Below, one piece after another: positions 24,950 through 34,424 of a stretch of 64,000 nucleotides of DNA. Source of the DNA: Amblyomma americanum (lineage: Eukaryota > Arthropoda > Arachnida > Ixodida > Ixodidae); NCBI RefSeq assembly GCF_052857255.1, contig NC_135497.1:187641127-187705126 (forward strand). Direction: 5' to 3'. The notes below the pieces were generated by a model. The model was not told where the DNA came from. It worked only from the letters and a program-made list of their open reading frames with translations, and searched no databases. The translations under genes and the position numbers were made by a program. Position 1 is the stretch's first letter. Each line of letters begins with the position of its first letter.

Positions 24950-25372
24950 CTTAGGCAGCATTCCCACTGCGGCAGAATGCGGACCACCTCGCTTTCCGCG
25001 ATGGGCCTCTTTTTTTTCTTCTTTTTTTGGCATTCTCGATGGCACCGAAGCGTCGCGGTTCTCCGCCGTCTGACATTCCTGCGGCGAGCCAGTGGATCAG
25101 TGGTCCCGCCATTTAGCTGAAAAACAACTTTTCATCCTTCGAGAGGCGACGTGCGGCATCAAGCAATAAGGACGAGAACTCCTCCCCCCCCCCCCGGGAG
25201 AGGGTTTTCAGAATGTTTTTTGTATGTGTTTCTTTTTCTTTTTAGCCAAGCCCTGGGCTTGAAGTTGGGTTCAACCTTCAGGGGCTGTGGCTACCTCCAT
25301 TGGTTATCGAAGCTTAGGGCGGGCCTCAAATATGACCGCCCTAACTTCTTTGTTTGCAAAAGCTTTAAAATT
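24950..25372 (+). repeat. Long direct repeat, copy 2
   Basis: This is homologous to 23465-23899. The match continues through ..GGGCTGTGGCTACCTCCATT and TGCAAAAGCTTTAAAATTG, but unlike copy 1 the sequence then runs on as an open frame to 25486 (KIDHLRKSFCASVVKAQ). Copy 2 may therefore preserve the original arrangement, and copy 1 be truncated. Confidence 0.65.
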
Positions 25373-25959
25373 GACCATCTGCGGAAAAGTTTCTGCGCAT
25401 CTGTGGTGAAGGCGCAGGCTGCGCCCTCTAGGCGGTTTGGTTTTTGGTTGGAAAACATGAGCCGGCCGTGCATTCCTGCGCTGTAGTGCGACGACTGATG
25501 TGAGCTGTAACTGTCACGTAACTGACATGTAACTGCAACGCGTTTTATCTAAGCTAACCACGCGTTTTGCAACAGCGGGACTTGTATGTAATAAAGGCCG
25601 CGACGAGATACACAAGGCGCAAAAGACGAACCCGTTGATGGGACCAGTAATGCGCACATCCAGCACGTTTCGAAACGGGTGTTGCTACTTTATTTCGCGC
25701 TTGCTGCCAAGTACACACTGCTCGGTCGTTCTAGAAGAGTTTTGCCACCGACGCAGGAAAACCGAATTATATAAACTAGTGTGAGCATTCACCATAAATG
25801 CTACAATGTGCTACCTGGACAGCGGGAGCACGGCCGACCGCAACTTCGCGCCCGTTAGCACGCAAAGCAACGCTCTGCCGTATCAGCACGAGCCGGGATT
25901 GAGATAGTACAACGGGTCGTTTACTAATCAGCTAAGTGTGCCCGCAGGCAAAAGGTGTG

Positions 25960-26035
25960 TTAAGTTAGCAGAAACTCCCGAAAAAGGCTGGTCTTCCAGC
26001 CGAAACGTCGTGAATTAAATCCTGCTATGGTTCTT
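25960..26035 (+). ncRNA. Hammerhead-like hairpin, decayed
   Basis: GGCTGG-TCTT-CCAGCC (25986-26001) forms a perfect 6-bp stem followed at once by GAAACGTC (26002-26009). The sequence just upstream (CTCCCGAAAAA) is where a hammerhead needs CUGANGA; it is degraded. Such motifs are known in Penelope-like elements. The copy is unlikely to be active. Confidence 0.35.
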
Positions 26036-26087
26036 CAATTTTTGGTGATTGTATATGATATTGACCAAATCAGCTACCAGAAATCAC

Positions 26088-26205
<118 letters not shown>

Positions 26206-26346
26206 CAAATGAAGTGAGGGGCTCGTGCCAACAGTCACCGAAACGAAGGTGCATAGGGGAATGTTTCAATTTTTTTAATATCTAGTGCCAATCAATTAGT
26301 TTTTTTTAAAGAAAATTACTTATCAAGCAGCAGAAAAAAACAACCA

Positions 26347-26420
26347 TGCCGCCGGTGGGATCCGAACCCACGACCTCCGAATATCGCGTCCGGTGCTCTT
26401 ACCAACTGAGCTACGGCGAC
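26347..26420 (-). tRNA. tRNA-like gene or pseudogene
   Basis: On the minus strand the 74-nt sequence folds as a cloverleaf. The acceptor GTCGCCG pairs with CGGCGGC (one G-U), and the D arm is GCTC/GAGC. The anticodon stem is CCGGA/TTCGG, and the T arm is GTGGG-TTCGGAT-CCCAC. The anticodon loop CGCGATA lacks U33, so the decoding identity is unclear. A run of seven T follows the gene on the minus strand (26334-26340), a pol III terminator. It lies between two (TA)n tracts, which suggests a dispersed tRNA-derived repeat more than a functional tRNA. Confidence 0.5.
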
Positions 26421-26481
26421 GGCTGTCCAATCTGCTGCTTTCGTGGGTATTTATGTTTAGCGTAAGCGAACCTTGAGAGTT

Positions 26482-26484
<3 letters not shown>

Positions 26485-26547
<63 letters not shown>
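26485..26547. repeat. (TA)n microsatellite
   Basis: Pure TA repeat of about 60 bp. Confidence 0.97.
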
Positions 26548-26549
<2 letters not shown>

Positions 26550-26626
26550 TACGATGAAAAACTTCCTCGATTGCTGATATCATAAGAAGAGAGTTGAAGT
26601 ACACTTGAAACTTTTATTTAGTAACG

Positions 26627-26655
26627 GTTTCGAACGGTGGACTGTTCATCATCAG
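26627..26655 (-). ncRNA. Hammerhead-like motif
   Basis: The minus strand reads CUGAUGA (26655-26649), then U, a GAAC/GUUC stem around an 8-nt loop, then GAAAC (26631-26627). CUGANGA..GAAA is the hammerhead core. The unpaired U after CUGAUGA is non-canonical. It lies between a (TA)n tract and the complete P element. Confidence 0.35.
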
Positions 26656-26720
26656 GGTAAGATAATTGGGAACACCAAGGTCCAGACTCCTCTCTTCGAC
26701 TGAGGGAAAGGAGGAGGGTA

Positions 26721-26727
26721 GTCAAAG
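26721..26727 (+). repeat. Target-site duplication of P element 1, left
   Basis: GTCAAAG is identical to 30860-30866 and directly abuts the element ends. Confidence 0.85.
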
Positions 26728-27078
26728 CAACACCCTCTAAATACTTTCTTCAGGCCTCTCCAGGCCCTCCTTTCCACACGCGCTACGTCACGCCAAGTGT
26801 CCGGTCAGGCTGCTCACCAAGCGCGGCTCCGCTCCGCTCGGTTGTCTCCCTCGATGTGCTCGCGCTTGCCCGGGCAAGCACAGACACGAACGCAGTCTTG
26901 CAGTGAGCGTCTAGCTGCTGCTTGAGTCTTTCAGCCTGGCGTTGGGTGCATTTCCGTTCGCTCCTCGCACGGCTGTGTCTGTTTCGTGTGGCCGTTTCTT
27001 GTGTGGCGTGCGTACCTGTGCTAGCGCACGAATGGGAAACTGATTGCCTGCCGTGTAGCGAGTGCAACTTCGTGAAAC

Positions 27079-30000
27079 ATGGGCCGGTGCTGTGTTCCCG
27101 GGTGCCGCGGGAACTACCAGAATGGTCCCAAAGTACGTGTTTATTGCTTCCCAAGAGACGAAGTACGAAGAAAAGCCTGGTTGCGAGCCATTCCACGGAA
27201 GGATTTCACACCTACAGAGCATTCGAGGGTAAGACTGAAATATTGCTTAATAGGCGCTGGTAATTATCTTAGTTGTGAGCTGTCGCTCCCGGAAAGGCAT
27301 GCTGTCTTTGTAGGCAATGATATCACTTCTTACACTTATGTATGAATTGTCCAGGAAGCATTTAGTTCTGTGGATGTGCATAAGGCTTGTGTAAAAGCTG
27401 TGTAAATATGTAAAAGCTGTTCACTATTCAGACTCTTTTTACTTAGTGTTTTAGGCAATGGAGAGTCATGGCGAATGGCCTTGCTTCATTTTCTCGTGCA
27501 GGTGTGTGAACTGCACTTCCACGCAGGCGACTTCATTACGACGTTGTCACACCAAGATGAACTGACAGGGAAAATAATAGAGGTGAAGCGTGACAGGCTA
27601 CAGTTGAAGATTGATGCTGCGCCTTCTGTTTTTCCAAACTGCCCAAAATACTTGTCCTCAACGCCTGGACGGAGTGAATCGCCAGAGACGAAAAAAGCAA
27701 GAAGGGAAAACGCTGCTTTGCAGGAGGCTATGAGGAAGTCACTTCAGTCTAATGAGCTTGAACAGAAAAGAAACAAAGTTTCATCTTACGAGGAGTTCAA
27801 ATCTAAGTTGCCTGGAATCTGCAACACGAAATTCTGGACCGTTTCTGTCGATGAGCAGTGCGTTAGGTTCCTTCTCATCGAGAATGATCCTTCACCTAAT
27901 GTGAAATGCGCCTTGGTAGTTCTCCCTGATCTGTCACTTTCTGTTTTCTTGAATGGAGTGAAGCTTCTGTCGCTTCCTTCAGGCAGGATTCTGCCAGCTC
28001 AAGTATGCGACACCTCCAGCCTGTCCTTGCTGCTAGAAGAACTCGAGATAGGCTTGCATAATATACCTGAGGTGACGAAAGAGTCGAAACATACTAAAGT
28101 ATTGCAGTTTGTCGGTTCACTGCTTGCAGACCTCATTGAGGACAGTGATACGACGAAAGAACAGTCTTCTTTGCTGAAATTTCTGGTTGAGCAGATAGAG
28201 CTTCTCCTCGCGAAACAGCATGTGTATAGCGCAGAGCTGCTGGTATTCGCCAGTATTTTGAATTCAATTTCTCCTCACGCATATCACTTCACAAGAGCTG
28301 CATCAAGAATCATTCTGCCCCATCCTTCCACACTGCGCCGTGTTTGCTCAAATTACAAAGCTGACCCTCTTGTGGAGCAAAATCAACCGCACTGTCTCTC
28401 CTACATCCGAGAACGAGTCAAATCAATGAAAGACCACGAGAAGACAGTGACCCTGATGATCGATGAGATCCACATAAAACCATACTTCGACTACAAAGGG
28501 GGCACAATAGTAGGATCGTCGGTTCATTCAACGGAACCAGCAACAACAGCCCATGTGTTCATGGTACAATCACTCCTTTCTGCAAACAAGGACGTCATTC
28601 ACATATTACCTGTGAGCAAACTGAGCGCAGAAATTTTGCACGAGCATGCTAAGAACATAATCATTAATGTTGAGAAAATGGGGCTCAAAATTATCGCTGT
28701 GATAACGGACAACAATGCTCTGAACCGCAAGATGATGTCGTTATTTGCTACAAGTCCTCAGGTGAGCATTGTCTATCCCCATCCAGCCGATAACGCTCGC
28801 CCTCTTTTCTACGTGGTCGATCCTGTGCATCTCTTGAAGTGCATTAGGAACAATTGGATTAACCAGAAAAACCCTGGAACATGCCTCTATTTCCCTGAAA
28901 TGGACTTGAGTGGAGCAATGCCCGAAGGGCCTCCTCGTATGAAAGCTGCTTCTTTCGCAGCTGTGCGGCAGCTTTATTCTTCAGAGAAGACGTCGCTTGT
29001 GAAGGCTGCTTACAGACTGAACGCAAAAGCCGTGAATCCAACCTCAATGGAGCGGCAAAATGTAAAGCTCGCTCTCGACGTCATTAATCAGTTTGTTTCA
29101 AATGCCCTCAGGACACATGGTTCCGCGTTCAAGATTCCTCAAGCTGAGTCGACTGCTCTTTTCATTGACGTTATCCTCACATGGTGGCAAATAGTCAATG
29201 TTAAGACCCCTTGCAAAGGCCAGAGGCTAAGGGACAGCATGCAAGACCCTGTAAGGTCTGTTGATGACACACAGTTAGCTTTCCTGAGCGGCGTTGTGGA
29301 CTGGTTGGACGCTTGGGCAAGAATAAACATCACCAGTGGCTCGCTGACGAAAGAGACTCACAGTGCTTTGCGACTGACATGCTATTCTCTGGTAGAACTC
29401 TCGCGCTACTGCTTAGAAGAACTTCACTTCAAGTACGTACTGCTGGGCAAATTTCAGACGGATGCGCTAGAAGACCGGTTCGGCCGTTACCGCCAGCTGG
29501 CAGGATCACAGTACCACATTTCCGTGCGTCAGCTCTACGAATGTGAGAAGAAGCTTCGTCTTCAAAAACTTTTGACATTTCCACGCGAGGAAACAGAGTT
29601 TGAAGACGTAAGTGAGGATCTTGTCCCATGCAACTTTTCTGTGGCTGTCAGCGACGACGATATTACACACGCCCACTCTGACATGGATGCTATTGTCTAC
29701 ATTGCAGGATACGCTGCTCATGCTGCTTTAAAGAAGCTTTCATGTTCTGCTTGCTTCAGCACATTGGTGATTGAAAATCGAGAGATCGAAGCGGAAAATA
29801 CTGCCATGATAGCTAACCTGTCGAGAGGAGGGCTGAAGTTTCCCCAGCCATGCACAGTTCACATGGTACTGATGACTAAACTAGTTGCAGAGAAGTTGTC
29901 TTTTGGAGCAACCGCGGAAGATTTTCTCTCCTGTAGAAATCAACGTGGTGTCGTGATTTCACAGACGATTTCCCTCCTGGACGAACACGACATTGAGACA

Positions 30001-30162
30001 TGTGAAAATGGCCACACTGCACAAACTCTCCTGCGCTTGGTAGTACGCGTTGCAACCAACGTTGTTCTAAACAACTTTTGCAAACTAAGAAATGATGCCA
30101 TACAAGACAATGCGCAGCAGAAGGCCGCAGCCCGGAAAGCAGCAACGCTTAAGAAGAAGTAA
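27079..30162 (+). CDS. THAP-domain P-element transposase, 936 residues
   Basis: Exon 1 (27079-27228) and exon 2 (27502-30162) join in phase across AGG/GTAAGA and GTGCAG/GTG. The N-terminal THAP zinc finger is split by the intron: C4/C5..C9 in exon 1, then C52-E-L-H55 in exon 2, with the family's AVPTxF box as AAPSVF near 89-94. A charged, probably coiled region follows (about 105-140). The RNase H-like fold shows MIDEIHI (D371) and ITDNNALN (D453). The GTP-binding insertion shows VVDPVHLLKCIRNNW (D490). ALEDRFGRYRQ (E707) supplies the final acidic residue. It should bind the element ends and cut and join DNA in the nucleus, with GTP as cofactor as in Drosophila P; that is inferred from family. 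AATAAA lies at 30178. Confidence 0.92.
27229..27501 (+). other. Intron splitting the THAP domain
   Basis: The 273-nt intron has a consensus donor GTAAGA and an acceptor after a TTTTCTCGTGCAG tract. If retained, the frame from 27079 stops at 27343-27345 after 88 residues. An in-frame ATG at 27475 lies just upstream of exon 2. Retention would thus give a truncated finger protein, or a transposase lacking the first THAP half. Confidence 0.75.
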
Positions 30163-30177
30163 GTTTTATTCCCAAGC

Positions 30178-30183
30178 AATAAA
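30178..30183 (+). terminator. AATAAA poly(A) signal of P element 1
   Basis: AATAAA lies 16 nt after the stop codon at 30160-30162. Confidence 0.6.
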
Positions 30184-30859
30184 AATGCTTTGCGCACACT
30201 TCATTGCTGGTGTCTCGTCGTTTTTTATTGTAAGGGTCAGATTAGCTGTACAAATACTCAACAGCGCAACATTATTGTGAGTGTCATTATTGCTGTGTGT
30301 GAAAGCTTTAAGCAAAACACAATACAGAATAAAACTAACACAATGCGCAGTAGACGGTGTTTTTTTTTTCAATGTTCACGAACTTCTACTTTAACAACTA
30401 GATATACGCATGTGCGGTCTGTGCGGATGGATTTTACCGCACGGCAGACATCATGTACGTGATAGAACCTAATAATTAGATGATTAATTGAAATTAACTA
30501 ATCAATTTTTTATTATAATGACCAATAATGCGAAATTGGCGGCCGTATGCTAAATTGTTTATTATAAAAAACTGTATTAGCAGCTCGAACTTTCTTGACA
30601 ATAAGGTGTTCTGCAATAAAAAAAATATATAAAGCAGATAAAATGATAGCCTAAGGCGCGCACAAACTAGCGAATTTCTTTTCTGCAGCAACGACAAAAA
30701 TGAAAATGAAGGAATCACTTATAAGGCAGCTACGTACGGCAGTACCCGAATAGTGCAGACGGGCGCGGCGCGCTGAAATCGCGGAGCGCGGGGCCTGCAC
30801 GGTCCCTTGGCGTGACGTCACGCGGCCGGTGGAGAGGCCTTAGCATTGAGAGGGTGTTG

Positions 30860-30866
30860 GTCAAAG
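30860..30866 (+). repeat. Target-site duplication of P element 1, right
   Basis: GTCAAAG repeats 26721-26727. Confidence 0.85.
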
Positions 30867-31145
30867 GAACAGACGAGAAAAAAAAGGGGGGGGGGGGGGG
30901 GAGAAAGGGGAGGTTAAAGACAGTGGGGGCAGAGAGGGGTGAGTTGTCCACAAGGAAAAAAAGGTGGTGCATGGGGCGCCGACAAGAATTATTATTGGGG
31001 GAAGCCTCCTTCGGCGGAAGCGAGAGGTTCGAACACGAGGAAAGAAAATATCATACACAAGAAAAGAACAAAGAAACGGAAAACAACACTGCGCGCATAT
31101 GCCTAAGAGCGCGATGCGTTCCCAACGGGTGTGGCTGTTAACAGT

Positions 31146-31450
31146 TAAAATGTAAGTTACGGAGGCGGTGCGGGCCGGCCAAACGCCGCGCAGAAACCCG
31201 ATCCCGCAGCCGGGCGCCGCGAAGTGCCCAAGGGCGCCTCCGCCCCGCGTTTCGTCGCGGAGACAAAAAGAGGGCTCCTTCCTATAAAAAATGTTAAATG
31301 TTAAATGTTAAAATGTAAGTTACGGTGGCGGTGAGGCCGGCCAAACGCCGCGCAGAAACCCGATCCCGCAGCCGGGCGCCGCGAAGTGCCCAAGGGCGCC
31401 TCCGCCCCGCGTTTCGTCGCGGAGACAAAAAGAGGGCTCCTTCCTATAAA
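31146..31450. repeat. Two-copy tandem duplication, unit about 167 bp
   Basis: 31146-31288 and 31313-31450 are almost identical G+C-rich sequences (GTAAGTTACGG.. to ..AGGGCTCCTTCCTATAAAAA). They are separated by a short AAATGTT repeat. The near identity implies a recent duplication. The function is unknown. Confidence 0.9.
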
Positions 31451-31822
31451 AAAAAAGGAAGGAAACTGAGAGAAACTGAGAAAAGAAACTGAGAGACAGG
31501 AGAGTAACAGAAAGCAAATGGGGAACGAAGGCGCGAAATCGCCCAAGTGTACGTTATTGCAATGGGTTACTGTCCTATATGGAGCATCACGCTCTACTAT
31601 CTTCAAAGGAAAAAAGAAATAAAGAAAAATAAAATATATAAAATATATAAGAAGTTGAGGGGGGAATATGCAATATGCTTTGCTGTCAGCACTGTTTTCT
31701 CTGGTCATGAGCAAGAAAGAATGGCAGGGGGAGGAGAAGGGCGGCATGTGGAAGCAGGCACGCAAATTGGCATGACCTCAGGCGATGCAGTCGGGGTGCT
31801 GTGAATTTCAGTAGGGCTAGGA

Positions 31823-33933
31823 CTATGATCTCTGAAGTGTGGAGAGAGTACCAGGGTTTTCATTTATACCGGCCTGCACAGTATTAAACTGATATATAAA
31901 GTATGATTCTCGTTTCTCACGCTCACGGGTATTTTGGAAGCCGCTATGTAGCAGCGTAACTTTTAGTTTGTGAAACTCGTGACCATCCTGGGAAAGATGT
32001 TTCGACAGGGGGAGGAGAGGAAGAGATCTAGTGTTCGCGCGGTGGTTGTTGAATCTAATTCGGAAGGAATTCTCGGTTTGGCCAATGTATTGCATCTGAC
32101 AATCGCCACACTCGTGCATGTATACTACGTTACTACTGTCACATTTCAAGTTAAGTTTTCACGGATGGAGTGTTTGAAGTTAGAGTTTGTGCTTTGAGCT
32201 AGTGTTGTTGTCCGCATGTGCTGGCAAACTCCTGCAAGGTAGGCAACCCGCACGCTTTCCCTTATTGACAGAGTGAACTACATAATTATGTATGATTTTT
32301 GGTAGTCTGTAGGTAACCCGTAGAACTGTTGGAAAAATTTTTGACAGTCGATCGTTTTGTTCGATTATGTTGAAATGTTTTTTCAGAATTTTGTTGACAT
32401 TAGGAAGGTTGTTTGAGAAGGTTAAGACGAGATTAAAGCGGTGTTCATTTGCGGTTGCTGATGGGGGATCCCAAAACATTTCGTTACGATTTTTTGCTTC
32501 TGCTTTCCTAATGGCATCATCAATAATAGAGGCCGGATAGCATTGGTGCCTCAGAACCTCCCGCATAGGTTAGAATTTTCTTTGAAGTCTCCTGGTCGTG
32601 AGTAGATCCGTTTGAATCTGATGGCTTGGGAATATAGAATTAAAGTTTTGCAGTGGCGTGGGTGGCAGCTCTTGTAATGAAGGTACAGTTGCCTGTCCTT
32701 GGGCTTTCTATAGACACTGGTGATTAAGCTACCCTTCTCCATTCGAATTGAGACGTCCGAGAAATTAATTTGACTGGTGGAGTAAGTGTGTGTGAAACAG
32801 AGGTTTGGATGTATGTTAATTGTTAAATGCTGAAATAAACTGGATGAGTTGGTCCTCGGTTTTCGTCCATACCATATGTCGCCTAGGAAGCGTTTGTAAA
32901 AAGCCCTTTTTGTTGGGTATGAGCGGTGTTGTGATCGGAGGCCCCGACAGCGGGAACAGACGAGCCCGGCAGGCGCCATCGAACTATGTTTGACCAAATG
33001 TGCTGTCGTCCTGAGAAGAGAATTAGGAACGGCTCCTGGCGACGGCTAGCTGTGACGAAAGGCCTCTAATCCCTTCGTCCGGAGTATGGAATGCGGCATT
33101 TCTCCCGAACTGCGCCCTCACGTGGACTGGCAGAAAGGCCCGAACAAAGGCGCCGGACCCTCCTCGCTCGCTTGCACCTGCGCGGCCAGACAAAGCGGGG
33201 GCGGACACGGCTGATTCATTTTACCCTCTGGAATTCACTGGGACCGTCAGGACGCATCTTTCCACGGAGGGGATCACCGCCTAGAAAGCCAACGACCTTA
33301 TGCACATGGTCAACCCGTTGGAAACCACATTCCAGGACCTCAAGGCGCCAGGATTCCTTATCGCCTGTGCACGCGTTTGTGAGGGCGGAGCGGTCACGGG
33401 GTTAGGGCGGAGACTATGAAGAGTGTATCTTCCCATTGGACGCTTGATCAGCCACCGGTTTCCCTAGCTAGGTGCCTAGGGAATATCCACTGTATTTAAG
33501 CCGCAATTTGGCTGGTTTCACAGCACTTCATCTGACTTTTGGTCTCCCTGCTTCTGTTGTAAATATGTAAATAAACCTTCAAGTTTACCAACCCTCCTGA
33601 AGGCTTCCCTCCGTCGTCTGCAGAGTTCATCGTCATGCGGTGAAGACCACGGTCCCGATACCCAAGCAAATCAACGGATAAACTCCGATTCAATGCTATG
33701 CATACATATGTTGGCATAGTTTGGCGCCAATTTCGTTCCCATAGCGGTACCACTCGTTTGTAGGTAAAAGGAGTTGTTGAATTCGAAAGGGTTGAGTTTG
33801 AGGACCAGGTTAGTAAGTGCAGCGATGGTACTTTGGCTAGGAGCATCAGCGCTTTGGTGTTTTCCATAGGATGCGACCAGAGCTCGGATGCCATCATCAT
33901 GCCGTATGTTAGTATACAGAGACACTACATCAA
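31823..33933 (-). pseudogene. Penelope-like element: RT and GIY-YIG, split by an LTR
   Basis: On the minus strand, 33933-33669 encodes RT segments [12 protein letters not shown] and [16 protein letters not shown]. After a 758-bp LTR insertion (33668-32911), the RT resumes as FYKRFLGDIWYG (normally FLDDIW) and LTINIHPNLCFTHTYS, ending in SVYRKPKDRQLYLHY. A linker follows, then the GIY-YIG nuclease VVYMHECGDCQMQYIGQ, up to the stop at 31823. Several frameshifts and the loss of a catalytic Asp (DD to GD) show it is dead. The 5' end is cut at the (TA)n tract at 33939, so the first part of the RT is missing. RT followed by GIY-YIG is diagnostic of Penelope-like elements. Confidence 0.85.
32911..33668 (+). 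mobile_element. Solo LTR inside the Penelope-like element
   Basis: The insert starts TGTTGGGTAT and ends ATACCCAAGCA, near-perfect inverted termini of TG..CA type. It holds a TATA-like TGTATTTAAG at about 33492 and AATAAA near 33574, consistent with a + oriented U3-R-U5. It exactly separates two parts of the Penelope RT. I see no matching target duplication, as can happen after recombination between copies. Confidence 0.6.
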
Positions 33934-33935
33934 GG

Positions 33936-34046
<111 letters not shown>

Positions 34047-34084
34047 AAGTTGAGAAACGCTTCATTTAGACAGATTTATTTTCA

Positions 34085-34125
34085 GTCGACGTTTCGGACA
34101 GAGCCTGTCATTTCTCAAGACTGAA
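34085..34125 (-). ncRNA. Hammerhead-like hairpin beside (TA)n
   Basis: Minus strand: GACAG-GCT-CTGTC stem (34109-34097), then C and GAAACGTC (34095-34088). The upstream element is CTTGAGAAA instead of CUGANGA. The CCGAAACGTCG string is shared with the motif at 26000. This is probably part of a Penelope terminal region. Confidence 0.4.
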
Positions 34126-34424
34126 GTTACAGTGATTTTGCTCCCCTTCTTAAGAGTTGGAATTGGCACACATGTCCGCCACATGAACAGAGCAACAAAC
34201 AATCGGATGCTGGAAAGAAGATGGGAACAAAAGAAAAATACTAAAACAGGGAGAAAGAAATAAAGAGAAAAAGAAAAACGCGCTGTCGCCCCCTGTCCAC
34301 CGAGCAGCCGCGGGGAGCGGGCAGGAATTGTCGAAGCCGCAGTTCTTCGCAAGTTCGCGTAACTGAGCAACATAAACCTCGGACAGGCTCACCAGGGTTC
34401 TGTAAACATATCTTGAACCGCGAT

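Larger units (their letters stand above)
26728..30859 (+). mobile_element. Complete P-type DNA transposon (P element 1)
   Basis: The 4132-bp element begins CAACACCCTCT (26728-26738) and ends AGAGGGTGTTG (30849-30859). Two further inverted blocks lie inside: AGGCCTCTCC (26752-26761 with 30831-30840) and ACGTCACGCCAAG (26785-26797 with 30806-30818). A perfect 7-bp duplication flanks it. It encodes one spliced THAP-type transposase with no visible lesion. Ends, duplication and gene are all intact, so this looks like a recent, possibly autonomous insertion. Confidence 0.9.

Noticed and set aside
26728..30859. Reading the THAP transposase as a domesticated host gene
   Set aside because: Intact terminal inverted repeats and a perfect target duplication show a transposon insertion.
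30880..31060. Gly/Arg-rich and Pro-rich frames across a G run
   Set aside because: Low-complexity artefact flanking the P element.
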